Origin: Actinomadura macrotermitis
Lineage (GTDB): Bacteria; Actinomycetota; Actinomycetes; Streptosporangiales; Streptosporangiaceae
Assembly: GCF_009604375.1 (NCBI RefSeq)
Contig: NZ_WEGH01000001.1
Coordinates: 2,108,001 to 2,172,000 of the forward strand
Direction: 5' to 3'
DNA length: 64,000 bases
Part shown: piece by piece, positions 41,042 to 50,705 of the stretch
How the letters are laid out: every line of letters starts with the position of its first letter
How positions within the stretch are numbered: position 1 is the stretch's first letter
Program-made: the position numbers and the translations under genes
Notes under the pieces: generated by a model
What the model was told of the DNA's origin: nothing
Seen by the model: only the letters and a program-made list of their open reading frames with translations
The model's database searches: none

Positions 41042-42712
41042 GTGAACCGGCCTAGTGGACGCGTGACGGCCGCGGCGACCGCTGCGGCGCTGATGGTCGC
41101 CGCGGGCTCGGCCGCCGCGGCGACGCCGGAGCCCGACCTGCGGGTCCCGGCCGACGGTGGCGCGACGTCCTGCGAGCACCCCCCGCTCCTGGAGGCCCCC
41201 GCGCCGCCGCTCGGGACCGGGCACGCGCACCGCCGCCTGGCCGTCCCGCCGCCCGACGTCCCCGCGCTCGCCCGGCCGGGGGCGGTCGGCACCGACACAC
41301 CCCGGAGCGCCGGTACCGCCCTGGACGACTGCGTGCGGCCCCTCGCCCCCACCGCGCCGTCCCCGTCCCCGTCCGCGAAGACACCGGGTGCCGCCGCCGA
41401 GCCGCACCTCGCCGGCAAGCCCGGGAAGGCCGGCATCGGCGACCCCTACTTCACCAGCGCCGGCAACGGCGGCTACGACGTGACCCACTACGACGTCGCC
41501 CTGAAGTACCTGGGCGCGAGCGGCGCGGTCGAGGCCGCCGTCACCATCACCGCCCGCGCCACCGAGGACCTGTCGCGCTTCGACCTGGACTACCGCGGCC
41601 CGAAGATCACCTCGACGACGGTGAACGGCCGGCCCGCCGCGGCCCGCCGGGACGGCGCCGAGCTCGTCCTCACCCCGGCCGCGACGCTGCCCGCCGGCTC
41701 GGTGTTCACCACGGCCGTGCGGTACGCGGGCCGGCCCGGCCCGATCCGCAGCAGCGCCTACGGCGACTACGGCTGGGTGCCGACCGGCGACGGCGCGCTC
41801 GTCGTCTCCGAGCCGGACGGCGCGCCCACCTGGCTGCCCGTCAACGACCACCCGAGCGACAAGGCCACCTACACCTTCCACCTGCGCGTCCCGAAGGGCC
41901 TGCAGGCGCTGGCCAGCGGCAGGCCGGTGCAGACCGTGCGCCGGGGCGCCTTCACCGACTACGAGTGGGCCGAGACCGCGCCGATGGCCTCCTACCTGGC
42001 CATGATCGCCATCGGCCGGTTCGCGGTCCGCCAGACCAAGGCCGGCCCGACGCCGGTCATCACCGCCGTCGACCCCAGGTTCGCCAAGCACGGCGCGCGG
42101 CTGCAGCGCGACACCGTCGCGGCGCTGAAGTGGGAGCGCGGGCTGTTCGGCCGCTACCCGTTCGCCACCGCCGGCGGCATCGTCGACGACCCGCGCCTGG
42201 ACTACGCCCTGGAGACCCAGGAGCGGCCCGTCTACGCCGGGTTCGCCCCCGACGACTCCTTCGTCGTGCACGAGCTGGCGCACCAGTGGTTCGGCAACAG
42301 CGTCAGCCTGGACCGCTGGCAGGACATCTGGCTGAACGAGGGCATCGCCACCTACACCGAGTGGCTCTGGCAGGAGCACAACGGCACCGACACCGCCAAG
42401 GCGGTCTTCCAGCGGTACTACCGGCAGCCCGCCAAGTCCCCGATCTTCAATCCGCCGGCCGGCCGGCCCGGCCGCACCGACCTGTTCGGGTACTCGGTCT
42501 ACGTCCGCGGCGCCATGGCGCTGCAGGCCCTGCGCGACCGGATCGGCGACAAGCGCTTCTTCGCCGTCCTGCGGACCTGGGCGGCCGAGCACGCCTACGG
42601 CAACGCCGGCACCGCCGACTTCGTCGCGCTCGCCGAGAAGGTCTCCGGCAAGCGCCTCGGCACGCTGTTCGACCAGTGGCTCTACCAGAAGGGCAAGCCC
42701 AAGAAGTGGTGA
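41042..42712 (+). CDS. M1-family metallopeptidase, secreted (copy 2)
   Basis: Exported zinc peptidase of 556 residues: signal peptide (1-29, ending SAAAATP), a Pro-rich linker of about 100 residues with two cysteines, then the M1 beta and catalytic domains. The zinc site is H410-E-L-A-H414 and E433 in WLNEGIATYTEW. DYALETQERPVY replaces GxMEN. GTG at 41042 gives the expected signal peptide. Its stop overlaps the GTG of copy 3, so the two are coupled. No C-terminal ERAP1-like domain. Confidence 0.88.
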   Translation: MNRPSGRVTAAATAAALMVAAGSAAAATPEPDLRVPADGGATSCEHPPLLEAPAPPLGTGHAHRRLAVPPPDVPALARPGAVGTDTPRSAGTALDDCVRPLAPTAPSPSPSAKTPGAAAEPHLAGKPGKAGIGDPYFTSAGNGGYDVTHYDVALKYLGASGAVEAAVTITARATEDLSRFDLDYRGPKITSTTVNGRPAAARRDGAELVLTPAATLPAGSVFTTAVRYAGRPGPIRSSAYGDYGWVPTGDGALVVSEPDGAPTWLPVNDHPSDKATYTFHLRVPKGLQALASGRPVQTVRRGAFTDYEWAETAPMASYLAMIAIGRFAVRQTKAGPTPVITAVDPRFAKHGARLQRDTVAALKWERGLFGRYPFATAGGIVDDPRLDYALETQERPVYAGFAPDDSFVVHELAHQWFGNSVSLDRWQDIWLNEGIATYTEWLWQEHNGTDTAKAVFQRYYRQPAKSPIFNPPAGRPGRTDLFGYSVYVRGAMALQALRDRIGDKRFFAVLRTWAAEHAYGNAGTADFVALAEKVSGKRLGTLFDQWLYQKGKPKKW

Positions 42713-44172
42713 CCAAGCCCGCCGCGCGGCGTACCGCCGCCGCCGCCCTCATGCTGGCCCCGGCCCTCGCCCCGGCCTGCGCCGCCGCGCAGCCCGCGCA
42801 CGACCGGGCCGCCCGCGCCTCCTGGTCGGCCCCGGCCGCCCGGCCCGGCCACGGCGCGTTCCGCCCCGGCGCGTCCGGCCTCGGCGACCCGTACTACCCG
42901 AGCGCCGGCAACGGCGGCTACGACGTCTCCCACTACGACATCGCGCTGACCTACCGGCCGCGCGACCACGGGCTGGCCGCCACGACCCGGATCACCGCGA
43001 CCGCGACGCAGGACCTGTCGGCGTTCGACCTGGACTTCGCCGGCAACCGGATCGGCTCGGTGACCGTGGACGGCGCATCCGCCGCCTACCGGCGCAGCGG
43101 CCAGGAGCTGGTGGTCACGCCGAAGAAGGGGCTGCCGAAGGGCGCCGCGTTCACGGTGGCCGTCACCTACGCCGGCCGGCCGCAGACCAGCAAGGACCCC
43201 GACCTCGGCCGCACCGGCTGGATCCCGACCAGGGACGGGGTGGCGACGCTCTCCCAGCCGTTCGGGTCGGCGACCTGGTTCCCGCTGAACGACCACCCCG
43301 CCGACAAGGCCACCTTCGCCTACCGGATCACGGTGCCGAAGGGGCTGGCGGTCGTCGCCAACGGCGAGCCCGGCGGGACCGAGCGCCACGGCTCGGCCAC
43401 CACCTTCCGCTGGTCGTCGGACCGGCCGATGGCCGGCTACCTGGCGATGATCGCGATCGGCCGGTTCGCGGTGCTGGACGGTCACACGCCCGGCGGCGTC
43501 CGCTCGGTGTCGGCGTACGACCCGGCGGTCCCCGGCGACGTCAAGGGACTGCAGCGGATCACCGGCGAGGTCACCGACTGGGCGCGCGGGCTGTTCGGGC
43601 CCTACCCGTTCGCCTCGACCGGCGGCGTGGTCGACGACGAGAGCGTCGGCTACGCGCTGGAGACCCAGAACCGGCCGACCTACCCCGGCGGCGTCACCCG
43701 CGTCCTCGCCGTGCACGAGCTGGCGCACCAGTGGTTCGGCGACAGCGTCAGCATCCGGCAGTGGAAGGACATCTGGCTGAACGAGGGCTTCGCCACCTAC
43801 GCCGAGTGGCTCTGGCACGAGCGGCACGGCGGGGCGTCCGCCGCCTACACCTTCCGGCAGGCCTACGAGCGGGTGCCCGGCGACCCGGTGTGGAAGATCC
43901 GGCCCGCCGACCCCGGCCGGGCCCACCTGTTCGACTACTTCCCCGTCTACCTGCGGGGCGCGATGACGCTGCACGCGCTGCGCACCGCCGTCGGCGACCG
44001 GGCGTTCTTCGCGATCCTGCGCGGCTGGGCCGGGCAGCACGCCTACGGCAACGCCGGCACCGCGGACTTCGTCCGGTACGCCGAGCAGGTCTCCGGAAAG
44101 CGCCTCGGCGGGCTCTTCCAGGCGTGGTTGTCCACGCCGGCCAAGCCGCCCATGCCCGCCCGCCTCGGATAA
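42709..44172 (+). CDS. M1-family metallopeptidase, secreted (copy 3)
   Basis: Exported zinc peptidase of 487 residues with a signal peptide (LMLAPALAPACAAAQPAH), a short linker, and the M1 domains. The zinc site is H336-E-L-A-H340 and E359 in WLNEGFATYAEW. YALETQNRPTY takes the GxMEN place. The start GTG overlaps the upstream stop as GTGA. It is most like copy 2 in the catalytic domain. The C-terminus ends at the short helical part after SGKRLGGLFQAWL. Confidence 0.89.
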   Translation: MTKPAARRTAAAALMLAPALAPACAAAQPAHDRAARASWSAPAARPGHGAFRPGASGLGDPYYPSAGNGGYDVSHYDIALTYRPRDHGLAATTRITATATQDLSAFDLDFAGNRIGSVTVDGASAAYRRSGQELVVTPKKGLPKGAAFTVAVTYAGRPQTSKDPDLGRTGWIPTRDGVATLSQPFGSATWFPLNDHPADKATFAYRITVPKGLAVVANGEPGGTERHGSATTFRWSSDRPMAGYLAMIAIGRFAVLDGHTPGGVRSVSAYDPAVPGDVKGLQRITGEVTDWARGLFGPYPFASTGGVVDDESVGYALETQNRPTYPGGVTRVLAVHELAHQWFGDSVSIRQWKDIWLNEGFATYAEWLWHERHGGASAAYTFRQAYERVPGDPVWKIRPADPGRAHLFDYFPVYLRGAMTLHALRTAVGDRAFFAILRGWAGQHAYGNAGTADFVRYAEQVSGKRLGGLFQAWLSTPAKPPMPARLG

Positions 44173-44265
44173 CGGTCCGATTCGAGACCAAAACGCGCTT
44201 GCACCGAAGATGATCACTAGGAAGCCTGGGGGGAGTCCAGTGACGTCACGACAAGGATGATGCGC

Positions 44266-45687
44266 ATGAGCAGATCCCCCCGACTGGCCGCCGTGGCCCT
44301 CACCGTCACGGCCGGCCTGATGGTGACGGCGGCGCCCGCGGGCGCCGCCGCCCCGCACTTCACCCCCGGCGCGCCCGGCGCGGGCGACCCCTACTTCCCC
44401 GACATGGGCAACGGCGGCTACGACGTCGCCCACTACGACATCGGGCTGAAGTACGACGCCGCGACCAAGGGCATCGCCGCGGTCACCAAGATCGACGCGC
44501 GGGCGACGCAGAACCTGTCCCGGTTCGACCTGGACTTCCTCGGCCCGCTGACGATCCACCACCTGACGGTGAACGGCCGCAAGGCCGCCTACAAGCGCAC
44601 CGGCGCCCAGGAGCTGGTGATCACCCCGCCGAAGGGGCTGCGCAAGGGCAAGAAGTTCACCGTCGTCGTCACCTACTCCGGCGTGCCGCAGAAGATCGAC
44701 GACCCGGCGCTCGGCATCTCGGGCTGGCTGGCCACCCCCGACGGCGGCGTCATGCTGAACCAGCCGATCGGCGCGGCCACCGTCTACCCGGTGAACGACA
44801 CCCCGCGCGACAAGGCCACCTACACCATCACGCTCGCCGTGCCGAAGGGGCTGACCGGCCTGGCCGGCGGCGACTTCGCCGGCTCGCGCACCAAGGGCGG
44901 CCTCACGGTCTCGCGCTGGGAGATGCGCCAGCCGATGGCCAGCGAGCTGTCGATGATCGCGATCGGCAAGTACGACGTGATCAAGGGCCGCACCCCCAAG
45001 GGCGTCCCGAACATCACCGCCACCGACCGGGCGCTCGGCACCAGCGCCGCGCTCGCCAAGGACTTCAACACCCAGACCGGCCAGGTCACCGACTGGGAGG
45101 CCTCGCTGTTCGGCCGCTTCCCGTTCTCCTCGACCGGCGGCGTCACGGTGAAGGCGTCCGCCGGGTACGCGCTGGAGACCCAGGGCCGGCCGGTGTACGA
45201 CCTCACCCGCCGTCCCGGCACCATCCCGCGCGGCGACCTGCTGGCGCACGAGCTCGGCCACCAGTGGTTCGGCGACAGCGTGACGCCGAAGAAGTGGGCC
45301 GACATCTGGCTGAACGAGGGCTTCGCCACGTACTCCGAGTGGCTGTACTTCGAGAAGTTCCAGAACAAGCCCGTGCAGAAGAGCTTCGAGGAGACCTACG
45401 CCACGCCGGCCACCGACGAGCTGTGGCAGGGCAAGGTCGCCGACCCGGGCCGCGACCACATCTTCGACGGCCTGGTCTACGACCGGGGCGCGATGGCCCT
45501 GCACGCGCTGCGCAAGCAGATCGGCGACAAGTCGTTCTACCGGCTGCTGAAGGCGTGGCCGGCCGCCTACCGGCACGGCAACGCCTCCACCGCCGACTTC
45601 GTCCGCTTCAGCGAGAAGCTGTCGGGCAAGCGGCTGGACGGCTGGGCGAAGGCCTGGCTGTACTCGCCGGGCAAGCCGACGTATTAG
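44266..45687 (+). CDS. M1-family metallopeptidase, secreted (copy 4)
   Basis: Exported zinc peptidase of 473 residues, Lys-rich compared with the others. It has a signal peptide (LTVTAGLMVTAAPAGAAA), almost no linker, and zinc site H328-E-L-G-H332 with E351 in WLNEGFATYSEW. YALETQGRPVY replaces GxMEN. ATG at 44266 follows AAGG; ATGs at 44257 and 44260 are also in frame. It has its own 93-bp upstream gap containing the palindrome TGACGTCA (44241-44248). A terminator follows. Confidence 0.9.
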   Translation: MSRSPRLAAVALTVTAGLMVTAAPAGAAAPHFTPGAPGAGDPYFPDMGNGGYDVAHYDIGLKYDAATKGIAAVTKIDARATQNLSRFDLDFLGPLTIHHLTVNGRKAAYKRTGAQELVITPPKGLRKGKKFTVVVTYSGVPQKIDDPALGISGWLATPDGGVMLNQPIGAATVYPVNDTPRDKATYTITLAVPKGLTGLAGGDFAGSRTKGGLTVSRWEMRQPMASELSMIAIGKYDVIKGRTPKGVPNITATDRALGTSAALAKDFNTQTGQVTDWEASLFGRFPFSSTGGVTVKASAGYALETQGRPVYDLTRRPGTIPRGDLLAHELGHQWFGDSVTPKKWADIWLNEGFATYSEWLYFEKFQNKPVQKSFEETYATPATDELWQGKVADPGRDHIFDGLVYDRGAMALHALRKQIGDKSFYRLLKAWPAAYRHGNASTADFVRFSEKLSGKRLDGWAKAWLYSPGKPTY

Positions 45688-45704
45688 GCACCACGCGCCG
45701 GTCC

Positions 45705-45732
45705 GGGCCGCGTCCCTTCGGGGGCGCGGCCC
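45705..45732. terminator. Bidirectional hairpin terminator
   Basis: Stem GGGCCGCG with CGCGGCCC (45705-45712, 45725-45732), extended inward by CCC/GGG, lies between the convergent peptidase copy 4 and threonine dehydratase. Confidence 0.75.
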
Positions 45733-45739
45733 TTCCGCG

Positions 45740-46963
45740 TCAGGACGGCGTGATCGTGTAGCCCTCGGCGCGCAGCCGGGCGATGACGCCCTCGCTGTGC
45801 TCGGTTCCGCGCGTCTCCAGGTGCATCAGCACCTCGGCCTCCTCCACGTGCAGGCGGGCCGCGACGCGCTCGTGCATGACGTCCAGCACGTTCACGCCGA
45901 GCCCGGCCAGCTCGCTGAGCAGCGTCACCAGGGCGCCGGGGCGGTCCTTCAGCCGGCACCGCACCACCAGGTAGCGGCCCGCGCCGGCCAGGCCGTGCCG
46001 CAGCACCTTCGACAGCAGTAGCGGGTCGATGTTGCCGCCCGACAGCAGCACCACGACCGGGGTGCGCACCGCGTAGGAGTGCTCCATCAGCGCCGCCACG
46101 CCCGCCGCGCCGGCCGGCTCGACGACCTGCTTCGCCCGCTCCAGGCAGAGCAGCAGCGCCTGCGAGATGGACTCCTCGGTGACGGTGACGACGGCGTCCA
46201 CCAGCTCGGCGACCATGTCGTAGGTGAGGTCGCCGGGGCGGCCCACCGAGATGCCGTCGGCCATCGTCGGCTGGACCTGCACCCGGGTCGGCCGGCCGGC
46301 CGCCAGCGACGGCGGGAACGCCGCCGCGCGCTTGGCCTGCGCGCCGACGACCTTGATGTCCCGGCCGCCCTCCTCCTTGGCGCCGGCCTTCAGCGCGGCC
46401 GCCACGCCCGAGATCAGCCCGCCGCCGCCGACCGCGCCGACGACGGTGCGCACCTGCGGGCACTGCTCCAGGATCTCCAGCCCGATCGTGGCCTGCCCGG
46501 CGACGACGTCGGGGTGGTCGAACGGGTGGATGAACACCGCGCCGGTCTCCTCGGCGTACGCCGCGGCGGCGACGAGGCAGGCGTCGACGGTCGGCCCGGG
46601 GAAGACGACCTCGGCGCCGTACCCCTTGGTCGCGGCGACCTTCGGCAGCGGCGCGCCCTCGGGCATGAACACCGTCGCCTTGCAGCCGAGCATCGAGGCG
46701 GCCAGCGCGACGCCCTGGGCGTGGTTGCCGGCGCTCGCCGCGACCACCCCGCCGGCCCGCTCGGCCTCGCTCAGCCGGGCGATCCGCACGTACGCCCCGC
46801 GGATCTTGAACGAGCCGGTGCGCTGCAGGTTCTCGCACTTGAGGTAGACCGGCCCGCCGACCGCCTCCGACAGCACCCGCGAGTGCAGCAGCGGGGTGGG
46901 CACGATGACGGATCGCAGCAGCTCACGGGCCGCGCGGATGTCATCGAGGGTGACGGTCGCCAT
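45740..46963 (-). CDS. Threonine ammonia-lyase (catabolic type, with ACT domain)
   Basis: PLP enzyme that deaminates threonine (and serine) to 2-oxobutyrate. The 407-residue protein has the PLP lysine K53 in GSFKIRGAY, the glycine loop VGGGGLISGVA, LSGGNIDP and a single C-terminal ACT domain (about 330-405, DRPGALVTLLSELAGLGVNV). Single-ACT, 400-residue size fits the biodegradative/TdcB-like branch common in actinobacteria rather than the two-domain anabolic IlvA. ATG at 46963 follows AGGA. Last gene of the FIST-ROK-dehydratase unit. Confidence 0.92.
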   Translation of the reverse strand: MATVTLDDIRAARELLRSVIVPTPLLHSRVLSEAVGGPVYLKCENLQRTGSFKIRGAYVRIARLSEAERAGGVVAASAGNHAQGVALAASMLGCKATVFMPEGAPLPKVAATKGYGAEVVFPGPTVDACLVAAAAYAEETGAVFIHPFDHPDVVAGQATIGLEILEQCPQVRTVVGAVGGGGLISGVAAALKAGAKEEGGRDIKVVGAQAKRAAAFPPSLAAGRPTRVQVQPTMADGISVGRPGDLTYDMVAELVDAVVTVTEESISQALLLCLERAKQVVEPAGAAGVAALMEHSYAVRTPVVVLLSGGNIDPLLLSKVLRHGLAGAGRYLVVRCRLKDRPGALVTLLSELAGLGVNVLDVMHERVAARLHVEEAEVLMHLETRGTEHSEGVIARLRAEGYTITPS

Positions 46964-46998
46964 GGCCACGATCCTGCCATGCCCGGCGGCCCGCGCCG

Positions 46999-47949
46999 TC
47001 AGTCGGCGTTCCAGTAGCGGTCGCCGGCGATGACGAGGGCGGCGGCGCCGATCAGGCCCGACATCTGGCCGAGGGCGGCGGGCACCACCGACACCTGGCG
47101 GGCGTAGTGCATCCGGGCGTGGGTGCGCAGCGCCTCCTCCAGCGGGTCGAACAGCAGCGCGCCCGCCTGGGACAGGCCGCCGCCGATCGCGGCGACCTCC
47201 AGGTCGCACAGGTGGGTGGCCGAGGCGATCGCGATGCCGAGGGCGCGGCCCGCGCGCCGCATCGCGGCGGCGGCGACGGGGTGGCCGCGGCGCGCGTCGG
47301 TGGCCAGGTCCACGCCGGTGACCGGCTGACCCGGCCGCCAGCCCTGCTCCTGCGCCCAGGCGACCAGGCCCGGGCCGCGCGCGATCGCCTCCAGGCAGCC
47401 GCGGCCGCCGCACTTGCACGGCGGGCCCTCGGGGTCGACGACGACGTGCCCGATGTGGCCGGCGTTGCCGCTGGCGCCGTCGATGAGGCGGCCGTCCAGC
47501 ACCAGCCCGCCGCCGACGCCGGTCGACACCACCATGCCGAGGACGTTGCCGCGGCCCCGGCCGGCGCCGCGCCAGTGCTCGCCGACCGCGACGCACACCG
47601 CGTCGTTGTGCACCCGCACCGGCAGCCCGGGGTAGCGGCCGCGCAGCCGCTCGCGCAGCGGGAACGCGCGCCAGCCGGGGATGTTCAGCGGGGAGACCTC
47701 GGCGGCCGGCCAGGTCATCGGGCCCCCGCAGCCGACGCCGACGCCGCCGAGCCCGGGCGCGCCCGCCTCGGCGACGACCTTGTCCAGCACCGAGGCCAGG
47801 GTGCGCCAGAGGCCCTCGGCGTCCAGGTCCGCCGGGGTCGGCACCCGCTCGTAGGCGACGGCGCGGCCGCCCGGCTCGACGACGGCGGCGGCCAGCTTGG
47901 TGCCGCCGATGTCGATCGCCAGCACGGGGGCGGGGACGGGTGTGCTCAC
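46999..47949 (-). CDS. ROK-family sugar kinase (glucokinase-like)
   Basis: The 316-residue ASKHA kinase has ATP motif LAIDIGGTKLAAAVV (10-24), the substrate region VHNDAVCVAVGEHW with catalytic Asp, STGVGGGLVLDG, and the ROK zinc motif C178-K-C-G-G-R-G-C185. Sugar specificity cannot be read but resembles glucokinase. No helix-turn-helix, so it is a kinase and not a ROK repressor. GTG at 47949 overlaps the stop of the FIST gene (GTGA). Threonine dehydratase follows after 35 nt. Confidence 0.9.
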   Translation of the reverse strand: MSTPVPAPVLAIDIGGTKLAAAVVEPGGRAVAYERVPTPADLDAEGLWRTLASVLDKVVAEAGAPGLGGVGVGCGGPMTWPAAEVSPLNIPGWRAFPLRERLRGRYPGLPVRVHNDAVCVAVGEHWRGAGRGRGNVLGMVVSTGVGGGLVLDGRLIDGASGNAGHIGHVVVDPEGPPCKCGGRGCLEAIARGPGLVAWAQEQGWRPGQPVTGVDLATDARRGHPVAAAAMRRAGRALGIAIASATHLCDLEVAAIGGGLSQAGALLFDPLEEALRTHARMHYARQVSVVPAALGQMSGLIGAAALVIAGDRYWNAD

Positions 47950-49109
47950 GCGTCCCGCCCGGCCGGGCCGAACGCCAGGATCGAGGCGGTGAAGCCGTGC
48001 ACGTGGTTGCGCCCGGCGACCGGGCCGATCTCGCCGCCGGCGAAGAAGCCGCCGACGCCCGCGCCGTCGAACGCCCGGCCGAGCAGCCGCGCGTCGTGGT
48101 CGGAGTCGTCGAACATCGCCTGGCCGCGGCCGTTGCAGGAGAACAGCAGCGCGCCCTCGACCGGCGCCAGGTCGAACCGCTCCAGCAGCTCGGCCAGCTC
48201 CTCGTCGGCGGCGCCCGCGTCGCGGACCTGGAAGCGCACGGTGCGGCCGACGTCGACCACGTCGCCGATCGCGATGGCGCCGGTGTCGGTGTCGGCGCCG
48301 ACGACGCCGCGCACCAGGAAGTCGCCCTGCTCGTGCTCGTCGGCGTACTCGTCCAGCGCCACCCCGATCAGCAGGCCGCGCCCGGCCAGCTCCTGGTCGG
48401 CCTCGGGCAGCGCCAGCACGATCTCCTCGAGCTTCTCCAGCGCCGGGGTGCCGGCCAGCTCGTACAGCACGTTCTCGTCGGCGCGGGTGACCACCATGTC
48501 CGGGCCGATCGGGCGGGCGCCCTGGCTGACCACGGTCGCCGCGGCGACCGGGCCGCCGAGCACGACGCCGACCGCGCCGTCCTCGAACACCTCGCCGTTG
48601 ACGTACAGCCGCACGTCGCCGCGCTCGGCGCCGCCCGCCAGGCCGCCGACCAGCGGCAGCCCCGGCATCGCCTCGCCGGACCGCTCGACGAACGCGTCGA
48701 CCGGGAAGCTGAACGGGTCGGCGAGCAGCACCCCGACCACGTCGTCGTCCTGCCCCTCGGGCATGCCGACCACGATCAGCCGGTCCTCGGCCTTCAGCGT
48801 CTCCAGCCGGAACGGCTCCAGCCGGGCGCCGGGCAGCACCGCCGCCCACGCGCTGACCGCGCCGCCGCCCTCCACCCCCCGGCCGCCGCCGATCACCCCG
48901 GACGCGCTGCAGCCGAGCGTGGCGCGGGCGCCCGCCACCTCGGTCGCGCGCCGCGCCGCCTCCGCCAGCTCGCCGGGGTCGTCCCCCGAGACGAAGACGA
49001 ACACCAGGTCCGGGGGTCCGTCCAGGGGCGCCAGCGCCTGTTTGACCGCCGTCTCGGCGGCGTTCACCAGGTCCGGGCCGGCGGCCAGGCCGTCACCGAA
49101 TCGCGCCAT
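47946..49109 (-). CDS. FIST-domain sensor protein
   Basis: Soluble 387-residue protein with FIST N (about 30-215, TLGCSASGVIGGG, LPLVGGLAGGAERGD) and FIST C (about 220-365, GRTVRFQVRDA, GALLFSCNGRG and FFAGGEIGPV). FIST is a sensory domain proposed to bind small ligands such as amino acids; it is often fused to signalling modules, but here it stands alone. GGGAGG precedes the ATG. It heads an operon with a ROK kinase and threonine dehydratase, and is divergent from the AAA+ gene. Confidence 0.9.
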   Translation of the reverse strand: MARFGDGLAAGPDLVNAAETAVKQALAPLDGPPDLVFVFVSGDDPGELAEAARRATEVAGARATLGCSASGVIGGGRGVEGGGAVSAWAAVLPGARLEPFRLETLKAEDRLIVVGMPEGQDDDVVGVLLADPFSFPVDAFVERSGEAMPGLPLVGGLAGGAERGDVRLYVNGEVFEDGAVGVVLGGPVAAATVVSQGARPIGPDMVVTRADENVLYELAGTPALEKLEEIVLALPEADQELAGRGLLIGVALDEYADEHEQGDFLVRGVVGADTDTGAIAIGDVVDVGRTVRFQVRDAGAADEELAELLERFDLAPVEGALLFSCNGRGQAMFDDSDHDARLLGRAFDGAGVGGFFAGGEIGPVAGRNHVHGFTASILAFGPAGRDA

Positions 49110-49251
49110 CGGCCGAGCCTCCCTCGTTCATCGCAGCGGATCGTTGCACGTTCCCTAGTCTCCCCGTTGTCCTGCCCGCGCCCAAACACAGCGGCGGCCG
49201 CGTATCGGGGAATCTGCGGCCGGGAGGGTGCGATTCGCCGCACCGGCGACG

Positions 49252-49257
49252 TAATGT
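49252..49257 (+). promoter_or_regulatory. Predicted -10 box for a leaderless AAA+ mRNA
   Basis: TAATGT ends 7 nt before the GTG at 49265, with no ribosome binding site between them. The -35 is unclear. Confidence 0.5.
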
Positions 49258-49264
49258 CGATCGC

Positions 49265-50686
49265 GTGCGTTCATCCACACCACGTGAGACCACCCTGGGC
49301 GAGCTGCGCACCAGCGGCCACGTCCAGCGGCCGGTGAAGGCGGAGATCCGGCACAACCTGCTGGCCAGGCTGCGCGCGGGCGAGCCCCGGTTCCCCGGCA
49401 TCGTCGGGTTCGACGACACCGTCCTGCCGCATCTGGAGCGCGCCCTGCTCGCCGGGCACGACCTGGTGCTGCTCGGCGAGCGCGGCCAGGGCAAGACGCG
49501 GCTGATCCGCACCCTGGCCGGGCTGCTGGACGAGTGGACGCCGGTCGTGGCCGGCTGCGAGATCAACGACCACCCCTACGACCCGGTGTGCGTGCGCTGC
49601 CGCCGCCTCGCCGCCGAGCACGGCGACGCGCTGCCGGTCGCCTGGCTGCACCGCGACGAGCGCTACGGCGAGAAGCTGGCCACCCCCGACACCAGCGTCG
49701 GCGACCTGATCGGCGACGTGGACCCCATCAAGGTCGCCGAGGGCCGCACCCTGGGCGACCCCGAGACCGTCCACTACGGCCTGGTCCCGCGCACCAACCG
49801 CGGCGTCTTCTCCATCAACGAGCTGCCCGACCTGGCCGAGCGGATCCAGGTGTCGCTGCTGAACGTGCTGGAGGAGCGCGACGTGCAGATCCGCGGCTAC
49901 GCGCTGCGGCTCCCGCTGGACGTGCTGCTGGTCGCCAGCGCCAACCCCGAGGACTACACCAACCGGGGCCGGATCATCACCCCGCTGAAGGACCGCTTCG
50001 GCGCCGAGATCCGCACCCACTACCCGCTGGACCTGGACACCGAGCTGGCGCTGATCCGCCAGGAGGCCGACTACGCCGACCTCGGCGGGGCGCCCGCCGA
50101 GGTGCCCGCGCACCTGGTCGAGGTCATCGCCCGGTTCACCCGCCTGGTCCGCGAGTCCACCGCGGTCGACGCGCGCTCGGGGGTGTCGGCGCGGTTCGCG
50201 CTCGCCGGGGCCGAGACCGTCGCGGCGGGCGCCGTCCGGCGGGCCGCGCTCACCGGCGAGGAGCAGGCGGTCGCCCGCGTCTGCGACCTGCCCGCGGTCG
50301 TGCCGACGCTGCTCGGCAAGGTGGAGTTCGAGGTCAGCGAGGAGGGCCGCGAGCAGGAGGTGCTGGAGCACCTGCTGCGCCGCGCCACCGCCGAGACCTA
50401 CCGCCGCACCCTCGGCGCCGCCGACCTGTCGGGGCTGCTCGACCGGTTCGACGCCGGGGAGCGGGTCGAGACCGGCGAGCTGGTGCCGGCCGCCGAGCTG
50501 CTGCGGCGGGTCGGGCCGGTGCCCGGCCTCGCCAAGATCATGGAGCGGCTGGAGCTGTCCGGGGAGTCCCCCGGCCAGGCCGCGGCCGCACTGGAGTTCG
50601 CGCTGGAGGGCCTGTTCCTCACCCGGCGCCTGTCCAAGGACGTCACCGGGGACCACGGCGACGGGACCGCCACCTACCGAACCTGA
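49265..50686 (+). CDS. MoxR/magnesium-chelatase-like AAA+ ATPase
   Basis: The 473-residue ATPase has Walker A GERGQGKTR with K77, a Walker B-like GVFSINELPDL in which NE stands for the usual DE, sensor SANPEDYTNRG, and an arginine-finger region LKDRFGAEIRTH. After Walker A comes a three-Cys pattern (AGCEIND, then CVRCRR) that could bind metal. It is followed after 19 nt by a VWA protein. AAA+/VWA pairs act together in protein assembly, metal insertion or stress responses; the target is unknown here. Confidence 0.9.
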   Translation: MRSSTPRETTLGELRTSGHVQRPVKAEIRHNLLARLRAGEPRFPGIVGFDDTVLPHLERALLAGHDLVLLGERGQGKTRLIRTLAGLLDEWTPVVAGCEINDHPYDPVCVRCRRLAAEHGDALPVAWLHRDERYGEKLATPDTSVGDLIGDVDPIKVAEGRTLGDPETVHYGLVPRTNRGVFSINELPDLAERIQVSLLNVLEERDVQIRGYALRLPLDVLLVASANPEDYTNRGRIITPLKDRFGAEIRTHYPLDLDTELALIRQEADYADLGGAPAEVPAHLVEVIARFTRLVRESTAVDARSGVSARFALAGAETVAAGAVRRAALTGEEQAVARVCDLPAVVPTLLGKVEFEVSEEGREQEVLEHLLRRATAETYRRTLGAADLSGLLDRFDAGERVETGELVPAAELLRRVGPVPGLAKIMERLELSGESPGQAAAALEFALEGLFLTRRLSKDVTGDHGDGTATYRT

Positions 50687-50705
50687 GCCGATGTGAGGGG
50701 CCGCC

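Noticed and set aside
44241..44248. TGACGTCA palindrome before peptidase copy 4 as an operator
   Set aside because: An 8-bp palindrome is expected by chance in a window of this size; no second site or regulator supports it.
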